Shown in pieces: positions 24,387 to 38,300 of a stretch of DNA of 64,000 bases. Location: positions 759,811-823,810 of the forward strand of contig VFFE01007795.1 of assembly GCA_008921705.1 (NCBI GenBank), written 5' to 3'. A model generated the notes under the pieces. The model ran no database searches. It had not been told where the DNA came from and was given only the letters and a program-made list of their open reading frames with translations. The stretch comes from Burhinus oedicnemus. Taxonomy: Eukaryota > Chordata > Aves > Charadriiformes > Burhinidae. How positions within the stretch are numbered: the first letter of the stretch is position 1; every line of letters begins with the position of its first letter. The translations under genes and the position numbers were made by a program.

Positions 24387-27300
24387 GCTTTGCTGCCGGA
24401 AAGTTGTGTCAGCTGAAGTCAGGCAGCGGAAGATATAATAAACAGCAATTTACCTCCTGTGCTTCTGTCGCTGCATCCCTGGAAATGTGCAGAGTGCCCC
24501 CCATGCCCACGACATGGCTCAGGGTCAGGCTGCCTGCCAGCCACGGTGCTTGGGGGGCTTCCTTCACGTATTGAAGGTCCTTGGTGGTCAATTGTCCTCG
24601 GCGTTTGCCCTCAATATCCTCCACTGCAGATAAGAATTCCTGTTACTACTATTATGGTTATTGTTATTCTTGTAACTGTTGGTGTTCCTGGTATGATCCT
24701 TAGTCTCTGGGACATGGGACTTGGGATTAAAGCACACAGCTGTTTTGGAAGAGAAAATAGTTTCTGGAGAGAGAGAATGAAAAAGGAGAGAGTAGGGAAA
24801 AAGAGGGAATTTCAGAAGACAGAAAGACCAGGGGAAGCAGAAGCTAGGGAAGGGGATGGGAGGAGGAAGCATATACAGGGAGGGAACCGCTGGACTGGGA
24901 GCCTTTTCATGCTGATTTCTGTGCTAAAGCAGAAGGATGTTGTGAATTCCCAATGTAGAGAGAGCAAGAAATCTTCTCATCAGCTCAGATAATTTCTTAT
25001 TAATTTATAGACTAGCAGATTGATGTTGCTTGCCATCCCAATTAGCTGATTTTATTTGGGTTTATTTGAAACAATGGCTTCATGGCTGACATGATTTTGA
25101 TTCTAGCATTTTCTGCATCCTTGTTCATTAGGGTGATGGCTGTTTTAGGGAAAGATATGTCCAAGGCCTGTGTAGTGCACAGATGGGAGCCCTCTGAACT
25201 GGCCACAGGACCTTCCAGGCAGGGCAGAAAGTCAGACATGGGACCGTGGGTGGTTCACACTCATCCTGACCTCAGAAAAGGGACAGTGAGTCCAACCAGG
25301 CAACAGAAGGAAAAATTATCCTGGAAGCAACAAAGATAAAGGAAAAACTCCAGCATTTAAACGTCTGCCTGGGCATGTGATGCAAATGGTAGAGGACAAA
25401 ATGAACTAATTGGATGATGTGTAAATGAACCAATACTTTGTACGCTCTCATGCCTCGCCTGTATTTGTTTAATAACTGTGTTCTCGCTCTTTCTCACCGC
25501 ATCCATGAGCCAGGCAGCTTATTTTTAGGATGGGCTTTTACAAGTGGTTCAGAAAAGGAACTGGAAGCTGGATGGCTATATGGTTGAGGGTGTGATTTGG
25601 AGCCTGGCGGGGTCACTGAGGGAGTCTGGCCCTGGGCGCTGAAGCAAAGCCACTGCCAACCTGGGTGCAGCGACAGCCTCCAGCAGAAGGTAGCACAGGC
25701 TGTGCAGGGGTGCTCAGGTGCCCGCAACCCCGCAGCCTGGCCTCTGGCCCCCATGTCCACACCACCCTCCGGCACCATTCCCAACCTCATGTGCCCACTT
25801 CCCTGCTCGCTCGACTCAAAACGCTGGCTGCTCCCACCCGAGCCGGCAGGCTGCGCACCCACCGTGGCATGATGCTGCGGCTCGTCCCAGCTGCGGCAGG
25901 GACCGATGGCGCAAGGCAGAGAGGGGTTTGCAAAGTGCAGCAAACCCCAGCCGAACAGTCCTGCAGAGGTGGAGGCAGAAATATTTTAGCAGGTGTAGCA
26001 GTTTGGATAATGCTTTTGGACAATCTTCACCATCCCAGATTCCTCCGCAGCTGCGGAGCGGTTAGCAGCAGTGTTTGGGAAATGTCTTTGTACATACATG
26101 TGTCCCATTAGGAGGCACAGCTTTCATCATGGAGAGTTTTAATTGCTTAGATATTCAGCTGGATAAATATTTTTCACAATCCAAGCAGGAGTCATCACTT
26201 CTAGCTGTAAGGCAGGGCTGCTTTAGGGCACCACTTGTTGAACAGCCAATTGCTGTTCTAAACCTAATCCTAAGAAATAAGCTATGTATTATAAAGAAAG
26301 ATGGAATTAGCAGAGCATATGGGACCTAATAAACACAATATTCATAGGATTAGATGTGAAATATTAAGGTCTGATCCTGCTGGCCTTCCCCATATCAGCA
26401 GTCTCACCGATATTCCTTATATTCATGTGCAAAGGCCTATTTTTTAAAATGGATAATAGCTGTGAGGATAAATTACAGGTAAGGCAGCATGGAAATGATG
26501 AAGTCTTTAAAAGATGACTGGTGACTTTGAATGTGGTTTTGGTTGATTTTTCCTAACTTTCCTTAAAAGGTCAAAATTCAAGACATCTTCAGTTATGACT
26601 CAAAAAATTACCTCTCGTTCTCTGGGGAACAGACCTTGAAGTCTACAAGGGAAAATACAGACTATAGCTCTCTACCACATCACCTTCAGAAAGGTGGCAG
26701 TGCTGAAGAAGAAAAAAAACTCCATCCATCTAGCTTAAATTATATTTAAATTAACACTTAACATTAAATAACACAAAACCCAGAGCAAGACAGCACCGCG
26801 CTCTGGCGTTACTGGTATTTAGATATCTGCAACAACATTAAAAGCCTTGATATATTTGGAAGCAAAACTGAAGCTGGAACATCTCTGTAATTAAAATGTA
26901 TGTATCTTGATGAGGAAATAGGTACATGTAAGTCAGTAACGTTATCAGTGAGGTGTGGGGGAAGATACAAACATAGGTCGCTTGGTCCTGACCTTCTACT
27001 GGAAGGGTCTAACTACAGAGTAAGCTATTTGTTCCAGCACCAGCCTACTTGTATGTACAGGTCTTTGAGAAGTTATAAGCACGTTTGCACTTACTTTGCC
27101 TGTGTCTGTTCTTTCCCATGTGTGTTCTATTCTGCACGTCAGTGCGGAAATACCAGGATTAGACCCTTGTCACTGAACCGGCGATAAAGACCATTAACTC
27201 GATCTGTCATCACTGGATGCCCGTTCCCAGCTGATCTGATTGATTTCCAGTGGATTAGCCTGGATCTGTCAGATGTTAGAATAACCCAGTAACCTATGAA

Positions 27301-28864
27301 CAAGAATGGTATAAGGAGAGGAGACATTACGTGCAACCCTCTGCACCTTTGACTTGTCCTTCTTAAAATACTGAGCCATGGCAGGCTCATATTGATCCCA
27401 TACGTGATAACAGCTGTTAGCCAGACACACAGACCCATTGTCTGCACCACTGATGGCCGGCTAAGAACAATAATCACACTTGCTACACTGGGAAAATAAC
27501 AGCCATGGAGGCAGACCTTTGCTCAGAGGACCCCGTGTTGCTTTAGATGCCGTTAAAGGGCCATAATTCCGGCTTAATGCTGGAAGATGCCAGGATCTCT
27601 GAGCAGTGTGAAATCCCCAGAGCTGTCCTCAGAGCACCTGCTACAGGTTATCAGCATAAGGATTTTACCTAATATAGCTGGGCATCCCCATGCTTCGGTG
27701 CTGAGGAAGCTGAGCATCTGTTAGAGCCACTGTAGAGCTGCTTTGCCTCCCTGTGAGTCCCAAATAGCTTGACCTGACAGTATGCTTCCATTCTCCTAAA
27801 AGATGAGGCCTTTTTATTTATATACAAACAGCCTTTTGAGTTGCAGCAAGGGGCTTGTGTCTGCATCAGCCGTCTCTCAGGGCAGGCTGCTGGCACGAGC
27901 CAGCTCCCACCGTTGCCTCGCTCCTCCCCGCTGCTCTGGAAAGCACTTGTCTGGGCTCACGTACAAACACACAGCCTGCTATAATAGCAACTAATTGCTT
28001 CCAAGTATGAAACAATGCTGGGCAGGATGGCTGGGTTTGCTTCTTCTGCTCGTGTGCCTTCTCTGAGCTCTGCCTACACCACCTACAGCCCCCAGTGCTA
28101 CACTGGAGGGTACAGGGGGACCCACTGTGGCCCTGGGGTCCCCACTGCCCTCTCGCAGGGAGAGGGGGACCTTGGTGAAGAGGATGGGTCTGAGGAGAAG
28201 CCCGAGTGTGCCAGGCACTCGGACCATGCTGGGGACTGCCAGGGTATACTGATTTTCCCAGGGATCCCAAATACAGGAGCCGATCAAAGCCGAGGCCAGC
28301 CTCAGTTTCCAGCTGCACATACGTTGCTTGTACAGTTGTAAACCAGACAGTGCATAGGCAAGCCAGAAAGCCCCTGTGACACCACTAAATAACCTCCTAG
28401 GATGCGAGTAACCTGTCTATAAACACACACACAGAAACAGCTCAGTGAGAACATGCAAGTTCAGTCCCATAAATGCCTTCTTAGCACAGCAACTATAGAC
28501 CAAGCACCTTCTTGAACATGTTGGGATTCTGACTATACCAGCAGGGGCCAGACTGTCTGAGATGTCCAACATCTGCACTCATTAATGCCTTGCTGGAAGC
28601 CTCAGCAGCTGTTCAGTTCACAGACTGGGACCCGCTGTGCAGGTGCTCTGTGCCACTTTGCTCATCCAGCATGGCAGAGAGGAGTTATCCGGTCCCTTGC
28701 CACCCTACAAGATGCTTCATGGCACAGTGTGTTGCCACAGGGAGAAGATGGGACCTGCTCCACAGTCCTGGACCTCATGGAAAGACCTCTGTTGACTTCT
28801 ATGAACTTGAATCAGTTTAATCCGAGTCCTGCTTGTTTTCAAACGTAATGCTTAGCATATGGAG
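24387..28864. other. Intergenic, no gene seen
   Basis: Unique sequence between the solo LTR and the first CR1. It contains a GC-rich patch at 25590-25910 and a purine-rich patch at 24760-24880. No gene, RNA or repeat is recognised. Confidence 0.7.
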
Positions 28865-30252
28865 TCATAGAATCATAGAACGGTTTAGGTTGGAAGGGAC
28901 CTTGAAGATCATCTAGTTCCAACCCCCTTGCCATGGGCAGGGACACCTTCCACTAGACCAAGTCGCTCAAAGCCCCATCCAGCCTAGCCTTGAATGCTTC
29001 AAGGGATGGGGCATCCACAACTTTCCTGGGCAACCTGTTCCAGTCTCTCACAGCCCTTGCAGTAAAGAATTTCTTCCTAATATCTGATCTAAACCTACCC
29101 TCTTCCAGTTTAAAACTGTTACCTCCTTGTCCTATCACAACACTCCCTGATAAAGAGTCCCTCCCTACCTTTTCTGCAGGACCCCTTTAAGTACTGGAAG
29201 GCTGCTATAAGGTCTCCCTGGAGCCTTCTCTTCTCCAGGCTGAACAACCCCAACTCTCTCAGCCTGCCTTCATAGGAGAGGTGCTCCAGCCCTCTGATCA
29301 TCTTTGTGGCCCTCCTCTGGACTCACTCCAACAAGTCCATGTTCTTCTTATGTTGGGGGCTCCAGAGCTGGATGCAGTACTCCAGGTGGTGTCTCACAAG
29401 AGTGGAGTAGAGGGACAGAATCACCTCCCTCAACCTGCTGGCCACACTGCTTTTGATGCAGCCCATGATACGGTTTGCTTTCTGGGCTGCAAGCACACAC
29501 TGCCAGCTCATGTTGAGCTTCTCATCAACCAAGACCCCCCAAGTCCTTTTCCTCAGGGCTGCTCTCAATCCATTCTCCACCCAGCCTGTATTTGTGCTTG
29601 GGATTGCCCCAACCCATGTGCAGCACTTTGCACTTGACGTGGTTGAACTTCATGAGGTTCACACAGGCCCACTTCTCAAGCCTGTCAAGGTCCCTCTGGG
29701 TGGCATACCTTCCTTCCAGCGTGTCGACTGTGCCACACAGCTTGGTGTCGATGGCAAACTTGCTGAGGGTGCACTCAATCCCACTGTCCATGTTGCCAGC
29801 AAAGATGTTAAACAGCACCGGTCCCAATACTGACCCTTGAGAAACATGACTCATTACTGGTCGCGACTTGGACATCGAGCCATTGACCACAACTCTTTGA
29901 GTGCGACCATCCAGCCAATTCCTTATCCACTGGGTGGTCCATCCATCAAATCTGTGTCTCTCCAACTTAGAGACAAGGATATCATGCGGGACAGTGACAA
30001 ATGCTTTGCACACGTCCAGGTAGATGATGTCAGTTGCTCTTTCCTTATCTGCCAATGCTGTAATGCCATTGTAGAAGGCCACCAAATTTGTCAGACACGA
30101 TTTGCCTTTAGTGAAGCCATATTTGCTATCACCAATCACATTTTCCATGTGCCTTGGCATAGTTTCCAGGAGGATCTGCTCCATGATCACAGAGTTGAGA
30201 CTTACCAGCCTGTAGTTCCCCAGGTCTTCCTTTTTTCCCTCTTTAAAAAGCT
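28865..30252 (-). mobile_element. CR1 LINE, 5'-truncated, with broken reverse transcriptase region
   Basis: The 3' end is at the low coordinate: the TCATAGAATCATAGAA tail is the reverse complement of the CR1 terminal octamer, followed by the usual 3' UTR and ORF2 end. Reading the minus strand, the element starts within the reverse transcriptase (motif [14 protein letters not shown] near 30240), then [24 protein letters not shown] (first catalytic block), [12 protein letters not shown], and FAIDT near 29750, where a functional copy has FADDT, so one catalytic aspartate is lost. The frame then shifts near 29550, an in-frame TGA follows the MDLLE motif near 29323, and the frame changes again before the final part ending ARLDGALSDLV (28953). 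It is 1.39 kb of a roughly 4.5-kb family and is dead. CR1 is the main avian LINE and the strongest sign of a bird or other sauropsid genome. Confidence 0.95.
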
Positions 30253-33200
30253 CTCCCCATCATTGAAATTTATCATGCTATTTTTCACTGAGGCCTTTGT
30301 GATCCAAAATCCACGTGTTTGGCCAGGGATCTATTTGACACTGAAGTGACACATCTTCTGGTTATTAGGTCTGCAGGCAGGGTCACTCGGTGCCGGACGG
30401 TGCAGCTGTGAGCAGTGCTCAGACAGCCACAGGCCTGCCTGGGAACTGCCTTAGCGCAGGCGTTGCTGCAGTTCGGTATTTCAGCATGATTCAGGTAGAA
30501 GTACCAACTATTCATCTTCCACAGACCACACATAAAGCCAGATGCATAGGAAGGGGAAATGCTAATAAGCCCACCAAGTTCTGTTCCTGCAGAGAAACCC
30601 ACTTCCTAAATGCAGTGGGATACTGATCGATGGTTTGCGTTCATTTCCAGTGAGTGCTCCAAGAGAATACCGATCTCTGGGGCTTTCCATAAGAAATGCA
30701 GTGCAGCGGGGCCAATTTTCATTTAAAAGTACATGAGACTGCCAGTATTGCAGCATGTAAAGGATAGCAGGACTGCTTCTGCAGGCTCCACCAAGCATGA
30801 AATAAAACAGCTACAATGCCTCTTAGCACAAAAGGGAAAATATTTTGCCATGCATTTTTAATGCAATTTATCATTGGAAAGAGATACATTGAAAGATTAA
30901 AATATTATTCATAATACTCTCATTTACCATACAGAAAGTTAGACCCATTACTAAAAGACAGATCCACTTAAGAATCTGCCTATCAGAGTGTTTTCCTAGG
31001 TGAGAAGAAAACAGGATATATTTTTCCTGGTTACATTGCCTTTATAAATCTGATCAACGAAATGCTACTGGCTCTGAAGGGTATTTAAATACAGCTTTGC
31101 TCACAGATGTAGCAGCAGATCTTTGGCAGGAGAACCACTGACAGATTTAATTAGCGTTTCAATTCAAGGAAATAAAACGGAATTGTCTATTGCAAAATGG
31201 TGTTTGTATCAAGAGGCTTTACTGCAATATTTGTGCTCAAGACCAAATGACTTACTGTTGCTGAAAAGTGACGGTGGCAGCTTATTCTCTTCCATTCTTC
31301 TACATTATCTTGTGGGTAAGTTAAACAAAAGAGTGGTGTCAGAACATGTTCCTAGGACATGTATTTAGTTTATATGTACGGCTGCATGTCTTCCCTCATC
31401 TGTGCAATCAATCCTGTGTCCCCTGCTGCGACTGATACCGGTTCTTCTCAAGTACATACTGAGGTGAAAAAAAGAAGTCAAATGATTTCTTCTTCTCAGA
31501 GCGATTTGAACCAGAAAATGAAAACTTTCTTCAGAGCTACTGCTTAGGTATATACAAGAAGGCACATGTGGCTTGCCTCCCCCAAAAAGCCCTCTTATCT
31601 TCTGCAATAAATGTACCAGCAAGGTTAGCTCAGAGGCTGTACCATTTTTAGCACTTTTTAAAAAACAACCTTTCTTGTAAGTGCCAATTCCAGTTTTGGA
31701 TGGCTGCAGTGTGGCTAACAGCATCTATCAGGCAGATCCAGTGGCACTGGTAAGTTATTAATTTTGCATATTGTGCGTCTCGGCATCAAGTGACCCACAC
31801 ATAGATTGAAATGCAGATTCAAATTTCCAGACTTCATTTTGGTCAGCTGGGGCAAAAGAGTGGGGACAGCCTGGATTCTCACATGAGACATGAAGCCCTC
31901 GCTCCCAAAAGTTTCCATGGGAGTTTTGCCCAGGTAAGGAATCAGTTCATGGTGGATGCTACAAGTACTCAGTAGTTCCAGTTCCAGCCATCCTCCCCAG
32001 CAAGCTTGCACACAGCCCTGATAAAACCTAAAGAAATATTCTGAGCCAGATTCCCTGGGCTGCGGCTCTGACTTTATGGTTGGAGCTGGAGTGACACTGT
32101 CAGAAATGCAAAGAATCACCAAGGACAAGGTCCTAGCAAATCTATACGCTGCACAGTCTAGTCTGGTATAAATACTGGTTTGAATGTGGAATTCTCATCT
32201 AAGAAACTGTAAGAAAATTGTTGCAATGATAACTATAGCTGTTTGATTAGCTTCCAAGTCATACATGAATGCATGGACTTGCTATTATATATAGATAAGT
32301 ACAGAACATATGTAACATATAACAATCTATATATGCTATGAATAATCCACTTATTCAGAGTTAACAGCATGCACAACGGTGTACAAAAGGCATCTCACAG
32401 CACTTTTAGGTTTGGTTTTGTTTGACATTGTAGGCATGTGGCATGACTACCAAGACTCCCTTTACAGGCAGTGAAGAGGAACAGGCATTTCTGGGGTCCC
32501 TTTCATCTTGCCCTAAAGTAGACCCCAAAAGTAGGCCAAGCAAACCGCACCTCAGAAGTGCCTCTCTCTTCTTTGACTGCAAAGGGAACCTAGGGTGACT
32601 GCAGTAAAGAGGTCAACGCCTGAGTTAAAGGTTTAAAAATAGAGGAGCTAAATTCCACCCAGGCGGTTCAGATAAGGGAGACAAAGTGAAACAGGTCAGA
32701 AAATGTTTGATGTGTTCAGTCTGGTTGGTTATTTTTTAATATCACTGGGTCTGATTTTCAGTCACTACGATTTCACAGCACTGTCAGTAAAAGGATGACT
32801 AGGGTCCTAAATATGGAAGAAACTTTAATTAGCTATTGATACAGCAAGGCTTAGATCTGCGGAGATCAGAGTCCCTTTGTGCCAGAATCTGTACTAAGAA
32901 ATGATGGGAAACAACACCAGTCCCAGCCAGTTTGTAGGCTGAACAGTCAGGAGCTGGGAAGGGAAGAAATGCAGAGAGAAGTCGCTCACTCATTAATTTT
33001 GTGTGGGAAATCAGTGCAACATTGCACTGGTGAGTGCAGTAAGATGGGGTAGAGGTCTGAAAGAAATACATATTGAAATTTTTCTGCCAGCCCGGCTCTG
33101 CACCTGGTAAGTCCCAGGAAGGCTCTGGCCTCTGGGAAGTGACTTTCTTAAGGCCTCCTGGGGCAAGAGTGGTGTAAGAAGCCTCTTTAACTGTGCCAAG

Positions 33201-33695
33201 AGACTGCACTGGAGGCAATGTGGCCATGTATGGCGGAGAGGAACAAGACTGATGTGAGCAGGAGCTGTGGCATGGGGAGGTCCTGGTGAGCAGCACGAAA
33301 GAAAACCCAAAGGGCAGAGTGAGGCAGAGTTTCTGGGGCTGAACTAAAGCCATGAGGACCAGGAAGGACAGTGGGGTGAAAACTGCAGTGAGGCTTACAG
33401 AAAACACAAGGACTCGACGAACCTGATGCAGATGCCTCTGGGAGCCTAAAGGAAAGAGCAGATATGATGTGGCCAGAGCAGTATGAAACAGAAGCAGTTT
33501 TGGTAGCAACACTTTGGGCTGGGCTGGAGAAGGGTGAAGGGAGGATGTCACAGAGGAACAAAACAGTGGCCCTTGGTGGAGTGAGAGGCTATGTTTTCAG
33601 GCAGGTGCCGGGCATGATAATGCTCTGAAAGCCAGAAGAAAAGCAAACACACACACTGGTGGACAAGCCTCTGCACTTCTGACAGCATTTCCTTT
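30253..33695. other. Intergenic between two CR1 copies, no gene established
   Basis: Unique sequence. AT-rich runs around 30830-30960 and 32270-32350 (tandem TATATA-like steps). It contains the 240-codon minus-strand open frame at 32829-33551 discussed under findings. No known gene is recognised. Confidence 0.65.
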
Positions 33696-34207
33696 TCATA
33701 GAATCACAGAATGGTTTAGGTTGGAAGGGACCTTAAAGATCATCTAGTTCCAACCCCCCTGCCATGGGCAGGGACACCTCCCACTAGACCAGATTGCTCA
33801 AAGCCTCATCCAGCCTGGCCTTGAACACTCCCAGGGATGGGGCATCCACTTCTCTGGGCAACCTGTTCCAGTGCCTCACCACCCTCATAATGAAAAATTT
33901 CTTCCTGAGATCTAATCTAAATCTACCCTCCTCTAGTTCAAAGCCATTACCCCTCGTCCTATCACTATGTGCCCTTGTAGAAAGTCCCTCTCCAGGTTTC
34001 TTGTAGGCCCCTTTAAGTACTGGAAGGGTGCTATAAGGTGTCCCCAGAGCCTTCCTTCTCCAGGCTGAACAGCACCAACTGTCTCATCCTGCCTTCATAG
34101 GAGAGGTGCTCCAGCCCTCTGATCATCTTTGTGGCCCTCCTCTGGACCCTCTCCAACAGGTCCACATCCTTCTTGTGCTGAGGACTCCAAAGCTGGACAC
34201 AGTACTC
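33696..34207 (-). mobile_element. CR1 LINE 3' fragment
   Basis: About 512 bp of CR1 in the same orientation as the copy at 28.9 kb. The 3' terminus TCATAGAATCACAGAATGG is at 33696, then come the typical 3' UTR and the last part of ORF2. Similarity stops abruptly after GGACACAGTACTCT at 34207, the 5' truncation point. Small deletions relative to the 28.9-kb copy (for example near 33850 and 34060) break the frame. No coding capacity remains. Confidence 0.93.
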
Positions 34208-35335
34208 TGTAGGAAGGCTTATGTCCTAGGAAGGCTTCAGTTCAAAGCTCAAGCAGAGCTGGAAGGTGCTCGGCTGTGGTGCCACATGGCTGCAGGCTCT
34301 GTCCTGCTCTCAGAGCTGTGGCACTGTCCCTGGCATCCCTGACTTATCCACTGCCACCAGAGGGACCAGCGTCCATCCTTGCTGCCCCAGGATCACCATT
34401 CTGGTGAGGCTGCTGGGTAGGGTCTACGCTGCAGCATCTGTTTAGAAATACAAATAAATAGAATAACGTTAGCAGAGCAAGCTCCAGGACACCCGCATGG
34501 TAAGAGCCCCATCCAGATAAAGTGCACTGAAAGACCCTTCAGTAGAGTAGAGAATTCAGTGTTGATATTCCACATCCTGAGCCAACCCTGTAATCACTAA
34601 CACTGCAATAAGAGACGGGTATTAACAGTGTTTTCTTAATGGGACCATGTGTTGGTGTGGCTTTTTAAATGGCTGAAAGTGAAATGAAATACATGGGATC
34701 TGTTGTGAATATGTAATTATTTTTGTTAGTCTTGTTTCAGTGAATTAGAAAAGAGGTGAAAACCTAGAATTCAATCCCAATTGTAATTTCATATTTCTGA
34801 TTTTGCCATTCAGTTGCAGAAAAAAAATCTGTTATTTGCATAGCCCTAAATTCTACCCTCCATATGTTGTAGAAAAAGTATAGCTTAAGAGCAGATTGTT
34901 TGATCACTCTTAGATCCTCATCAAACACTTGCTGTCTGGATTAGGGTCTCCTGATATGTAGGAGGTGACTAATTGTCTTTCATTTATTTTGCAAGAATGC
35001 TTTTATTGTTATGTGGAGTTGCCATCTGTCCATCTTGGAGGCAAGAGTCCCAGAAGATTTTAATCCTCATTGATACAGCTTCAGGTACCTTTCTAAAGGA
35101 CAAAGATTGGCCTACTTTCATCCCTGTGATATGCAGAGACTTCTCCATCAGGCAGGTTTTGAGTGAAAGACTCACCCCGAACAGCTAGATCGCACTTCTC
35201 CTCTGAGAAGGGGCTGTGTGAAAGATGGATTCATTCAGTCAGATAGTCAAATTTAGAATATCTGGCAAATGTAGTTTTAGGTCAGCTGCTTCCTTTTTTC
35301 TTTAGTTTCTTATTCCTCTCCTTAAACCCCTTTTT

Positions 35336-35355
35336 AAAAAAAAAAAAAAAAAAAA
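35336..35355. repeat. Poly(A) tract, 20 bp
   Basis: Twenty A residues after TTTTT. No retrocopy or SINE body is recognisable on the 5' side, so it is a plain homopolymer rather than a retroposon tail. Confidence 0.85.
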
Positions 35356-38300
35356 GACATTGATAATTATGCAAAATTTTTCTTTTAAAATGAGAATTTG
35401 AAGCTCTTCATTTTGAAGATGCTTAAGTAAGGTATTTAGACTTACTGGAAATTTCCCTTCCTTTTTTTTAAGTCAAGAGCAATTAGCTAGACTGGAACTA
35501 TATTCATGATTAATATCAGTTCCAACAGAAAGAGCATTTTTCACCAAATGCTACACATACATATGCACACACAAAGTCAAGTGAATCCCCAAAGCTGCTG
35601 TTTTATATGACATATTTCCTTTCCTTCACTTCTGCATGGATGACAGCACGTGTGGGATTTTTTTTATAACTGGGATAATAATTAGAAGTAGCCTTCATCA
35701 GCATGCTTTGTGACCTTTGCAGTCAGGACGACAATAAGCAGGGATGTGGTTTAGAGCAACCGCTGAACACACCCTCCTGTTTATATTTTACAGGCAACGG
35801 TGCAGACCCTGGACTCCCAGATAAAAACCTGTAGGGCTGGTTAGCTCAGCATCCCTGGCTCTCCGGGCTCAGGTGACCTCGCTATAGCCAGGACTGGCAC
35901 CACCTGCCCAGCAGAATAACCTCCCATTTGAAAAACAAAGGGAATGTCACTTGCAGGAGCGATGATGAGATCCAAGGCCATCCACAGGACACCAGTTTAA
36001 ATCTGGCCTGGGCTGGCAGTGACCAAAAAGCCGGTACTGTCTGACAGCTGGCCCTGACAGTGAGAGGGATTAGCTGTGTCAGCCTGGCTGGCTGGTGGGC
36101 CAGCCAGATGGGCCCCAGCGGCAGCCCCATGGCACCGCCAACCCGGCCAGACCCCAACATCTCGCCCCGGCCGGTGTCCTCCGAAGCATCTTGGCATGGC
36201 CAGGCAGAGGGAGGCTCTGCGGCAACTGCCCCCTCTGCCCCCATCCCGGATCTCAGCCTGGCCAAATTCAGCTGCTGAATGGTACACGTGTGATGTGGTG
36301 GGGGGAAAAATGGAATAAAGGGACAGAAGAACTCTCCGCGGGAAAGACGTGGCAGATGGAGGATCATCAGAAAACTTTAATACTGCCTAACGGACACACT
36401 ACTATCGTCCAAGCATTAGTCCTGAAAAAGTACATTGCTACACTGACACCTTGGTAAAGCAGCATGTGCCCTAACTCATGAAGGCACAATCAGTACAGGA
36501 TCAAAACGGGTGACTGAATTTTCTGATAAATCTTCAACTGGGGCAAATCATATCGAAATGAGACCACAGGCAAAATTCTGGCTGACTTAAAATAAGTCAG
36601 TTCAACTACAGCCTTTAAAATGGACTTTGCTGAAATTGTCTGGCTTATAAATCAGCATCCAAATCGCCCATATGCTTCTGCCACAGCAGAACGGAAGGTC
36701 TAGAAGCAGAACGCAGCACCTTCTGTGCTGTTATAATGCTGAACTGGAGCAGCAAAGCCCGGCTGTCTCCGAGACCTGCAGTGCCAGCCCATCTCCACCA
36801 ACCCTGGGCACCGGCACTGCCATCCACAGCGGCAGGAAGCTGCTGCCACCCTGTAGAGGAATGGCGACAGAGCTGCTCTAAGCTGTGCCTCGGGGACCAG
36901 GCGATCAAGCCACCCTAAATCCTGCCTGGCGCTTCCATCCCTCACACCGAGCTGCCACAGGGCCCCCCCAGGGGCACACCACGTACATGGGGTGCTCAGG
37001 GCAGGTAGCTGGAAGAAGGCTGCTGAGTTCTCCTCCAGCATTGCCCCCTCTCCAGAGATTTCACTCCTCTGTGCCTCAATTTACTCATTTGGGCATAAGA
37101 ATATTTAGCTCCCTCTAAGAGTTACTGGCAGAAGGATTTCATATTTACACAGTGTTGAGGAAAGTGTTATGAAATGCTTTTCAATGGGCTGCTGAAATGG
37201 CATCCATTTCAGATCTGCTTATTTTCTCTCTTGGCCTTCCGGAGAGTTATACGACAATTTAATATTACCCGTGACACCCGGCAGCGTTAGGCCAATTCTT
37301 ACTTTATTTAGGGTCGATCACAGAGTTTGCAGGGGCACAAGGTAGAGCAGAGCTCTGGGCTGCCAGGAGTGATGGAGTTCAGCCAGGTTCAGAGTCACAG
37401 CCAGAAAGATCAAGCTCACGAAATGCCAAATCGGTGCAGGGCTTTGAGCTCCTTCCAGAGCACGAGCCCTAATGCAATCACTTACATTGCTTTTACTTCC
37501 AACCTGTCCAGCTCACTGTCATACAGATCATTTGGAGGAACAACATTGGAGATGTGGCATCCTAAATAAACTCAATAGCACGGCTTCAACTTTAACAGGG
37601 TTGAGGGTAGTGTACTATTCCTCATGCTTTAGCAATATTCTTATCATAAAGACATTTACTTGGTTCCCAGGAGAGAAGATGATCAAGCTTTACTCCGAGA
37701 TACTCAGCAAATGTGACAGTGCTAAATGGAAGGGGTTTCAGCCAAGAATAAAACCAGCTTTAAGCATGGCAGGAGGAGCGAGAGAGAACAAATTTATTAC
37801 TACAGCTGATCACATATGCTGTCTCGGAGGAGACGCTATGAAAGACATAGAACATCATTTGCACTAATTAGAAGAACAGTGTCACCCCAATGTATAAATA
37901 TTTTAGATTTCAACACATGTACTGTAGAGGTCATCAGCAGAAGGCCTAAGGAGAGGAGCGTATCACGAGTGGAAGCAGCTGTTCGCACTCCTGTTTTCCT
38001 TGTAGATAATATAAATGACACTGATAGATTGAGCACCCTTCAGGGAAACCTTTTCGAAAACAATTTAAAAGACAGAAGCAGAGAAGAGATTGATATCTAA
38101 GACAGTGAAAGAGTTCAGAGGGGAAAGTTTACTGTTACCTGGGAACACATAAGGGCCAGAAGGGGTTACTGAGGCTGTCCTTTGGCAGGTACACTTCAAG
38201 CAATGGAAAATTAATGTCCTCCTTGGCATCTCCCACCTCTCTGCAAGTCATTATTTCTGCCCGCTGCTGATCAGAACTGCCTGTTTCAGGTTTTCCCCTT

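Noticed and set aside
24459..24992. 177-codon plus-strand open frame just after the solo LTR
   Set aside because: I considered whether it was internal retroviral sequence. The peptide has no retroviral motif, and the LTR appears to be solo. Its Lys/Glu/Arg-rich part reflects a purine-rich tract.
29453..29833. 126-codon plus-strand open frame inside the CR1
   Set aside because: It is the antisense shadow of the CR1 reverse transcriptase region.
35336..35355. Poly(A) run as a retrocopy or SINE tail
   Set aside because: No gene-derived or SINE body lies on the 5' side and no flanking duplication is visible.
37816..38100. 94-codon plus-strand open frame with charged composition
   Set aside because: Its protein-like composition drew attention, but no family is recognised and there are no convincing splice sites or conservation evidence.
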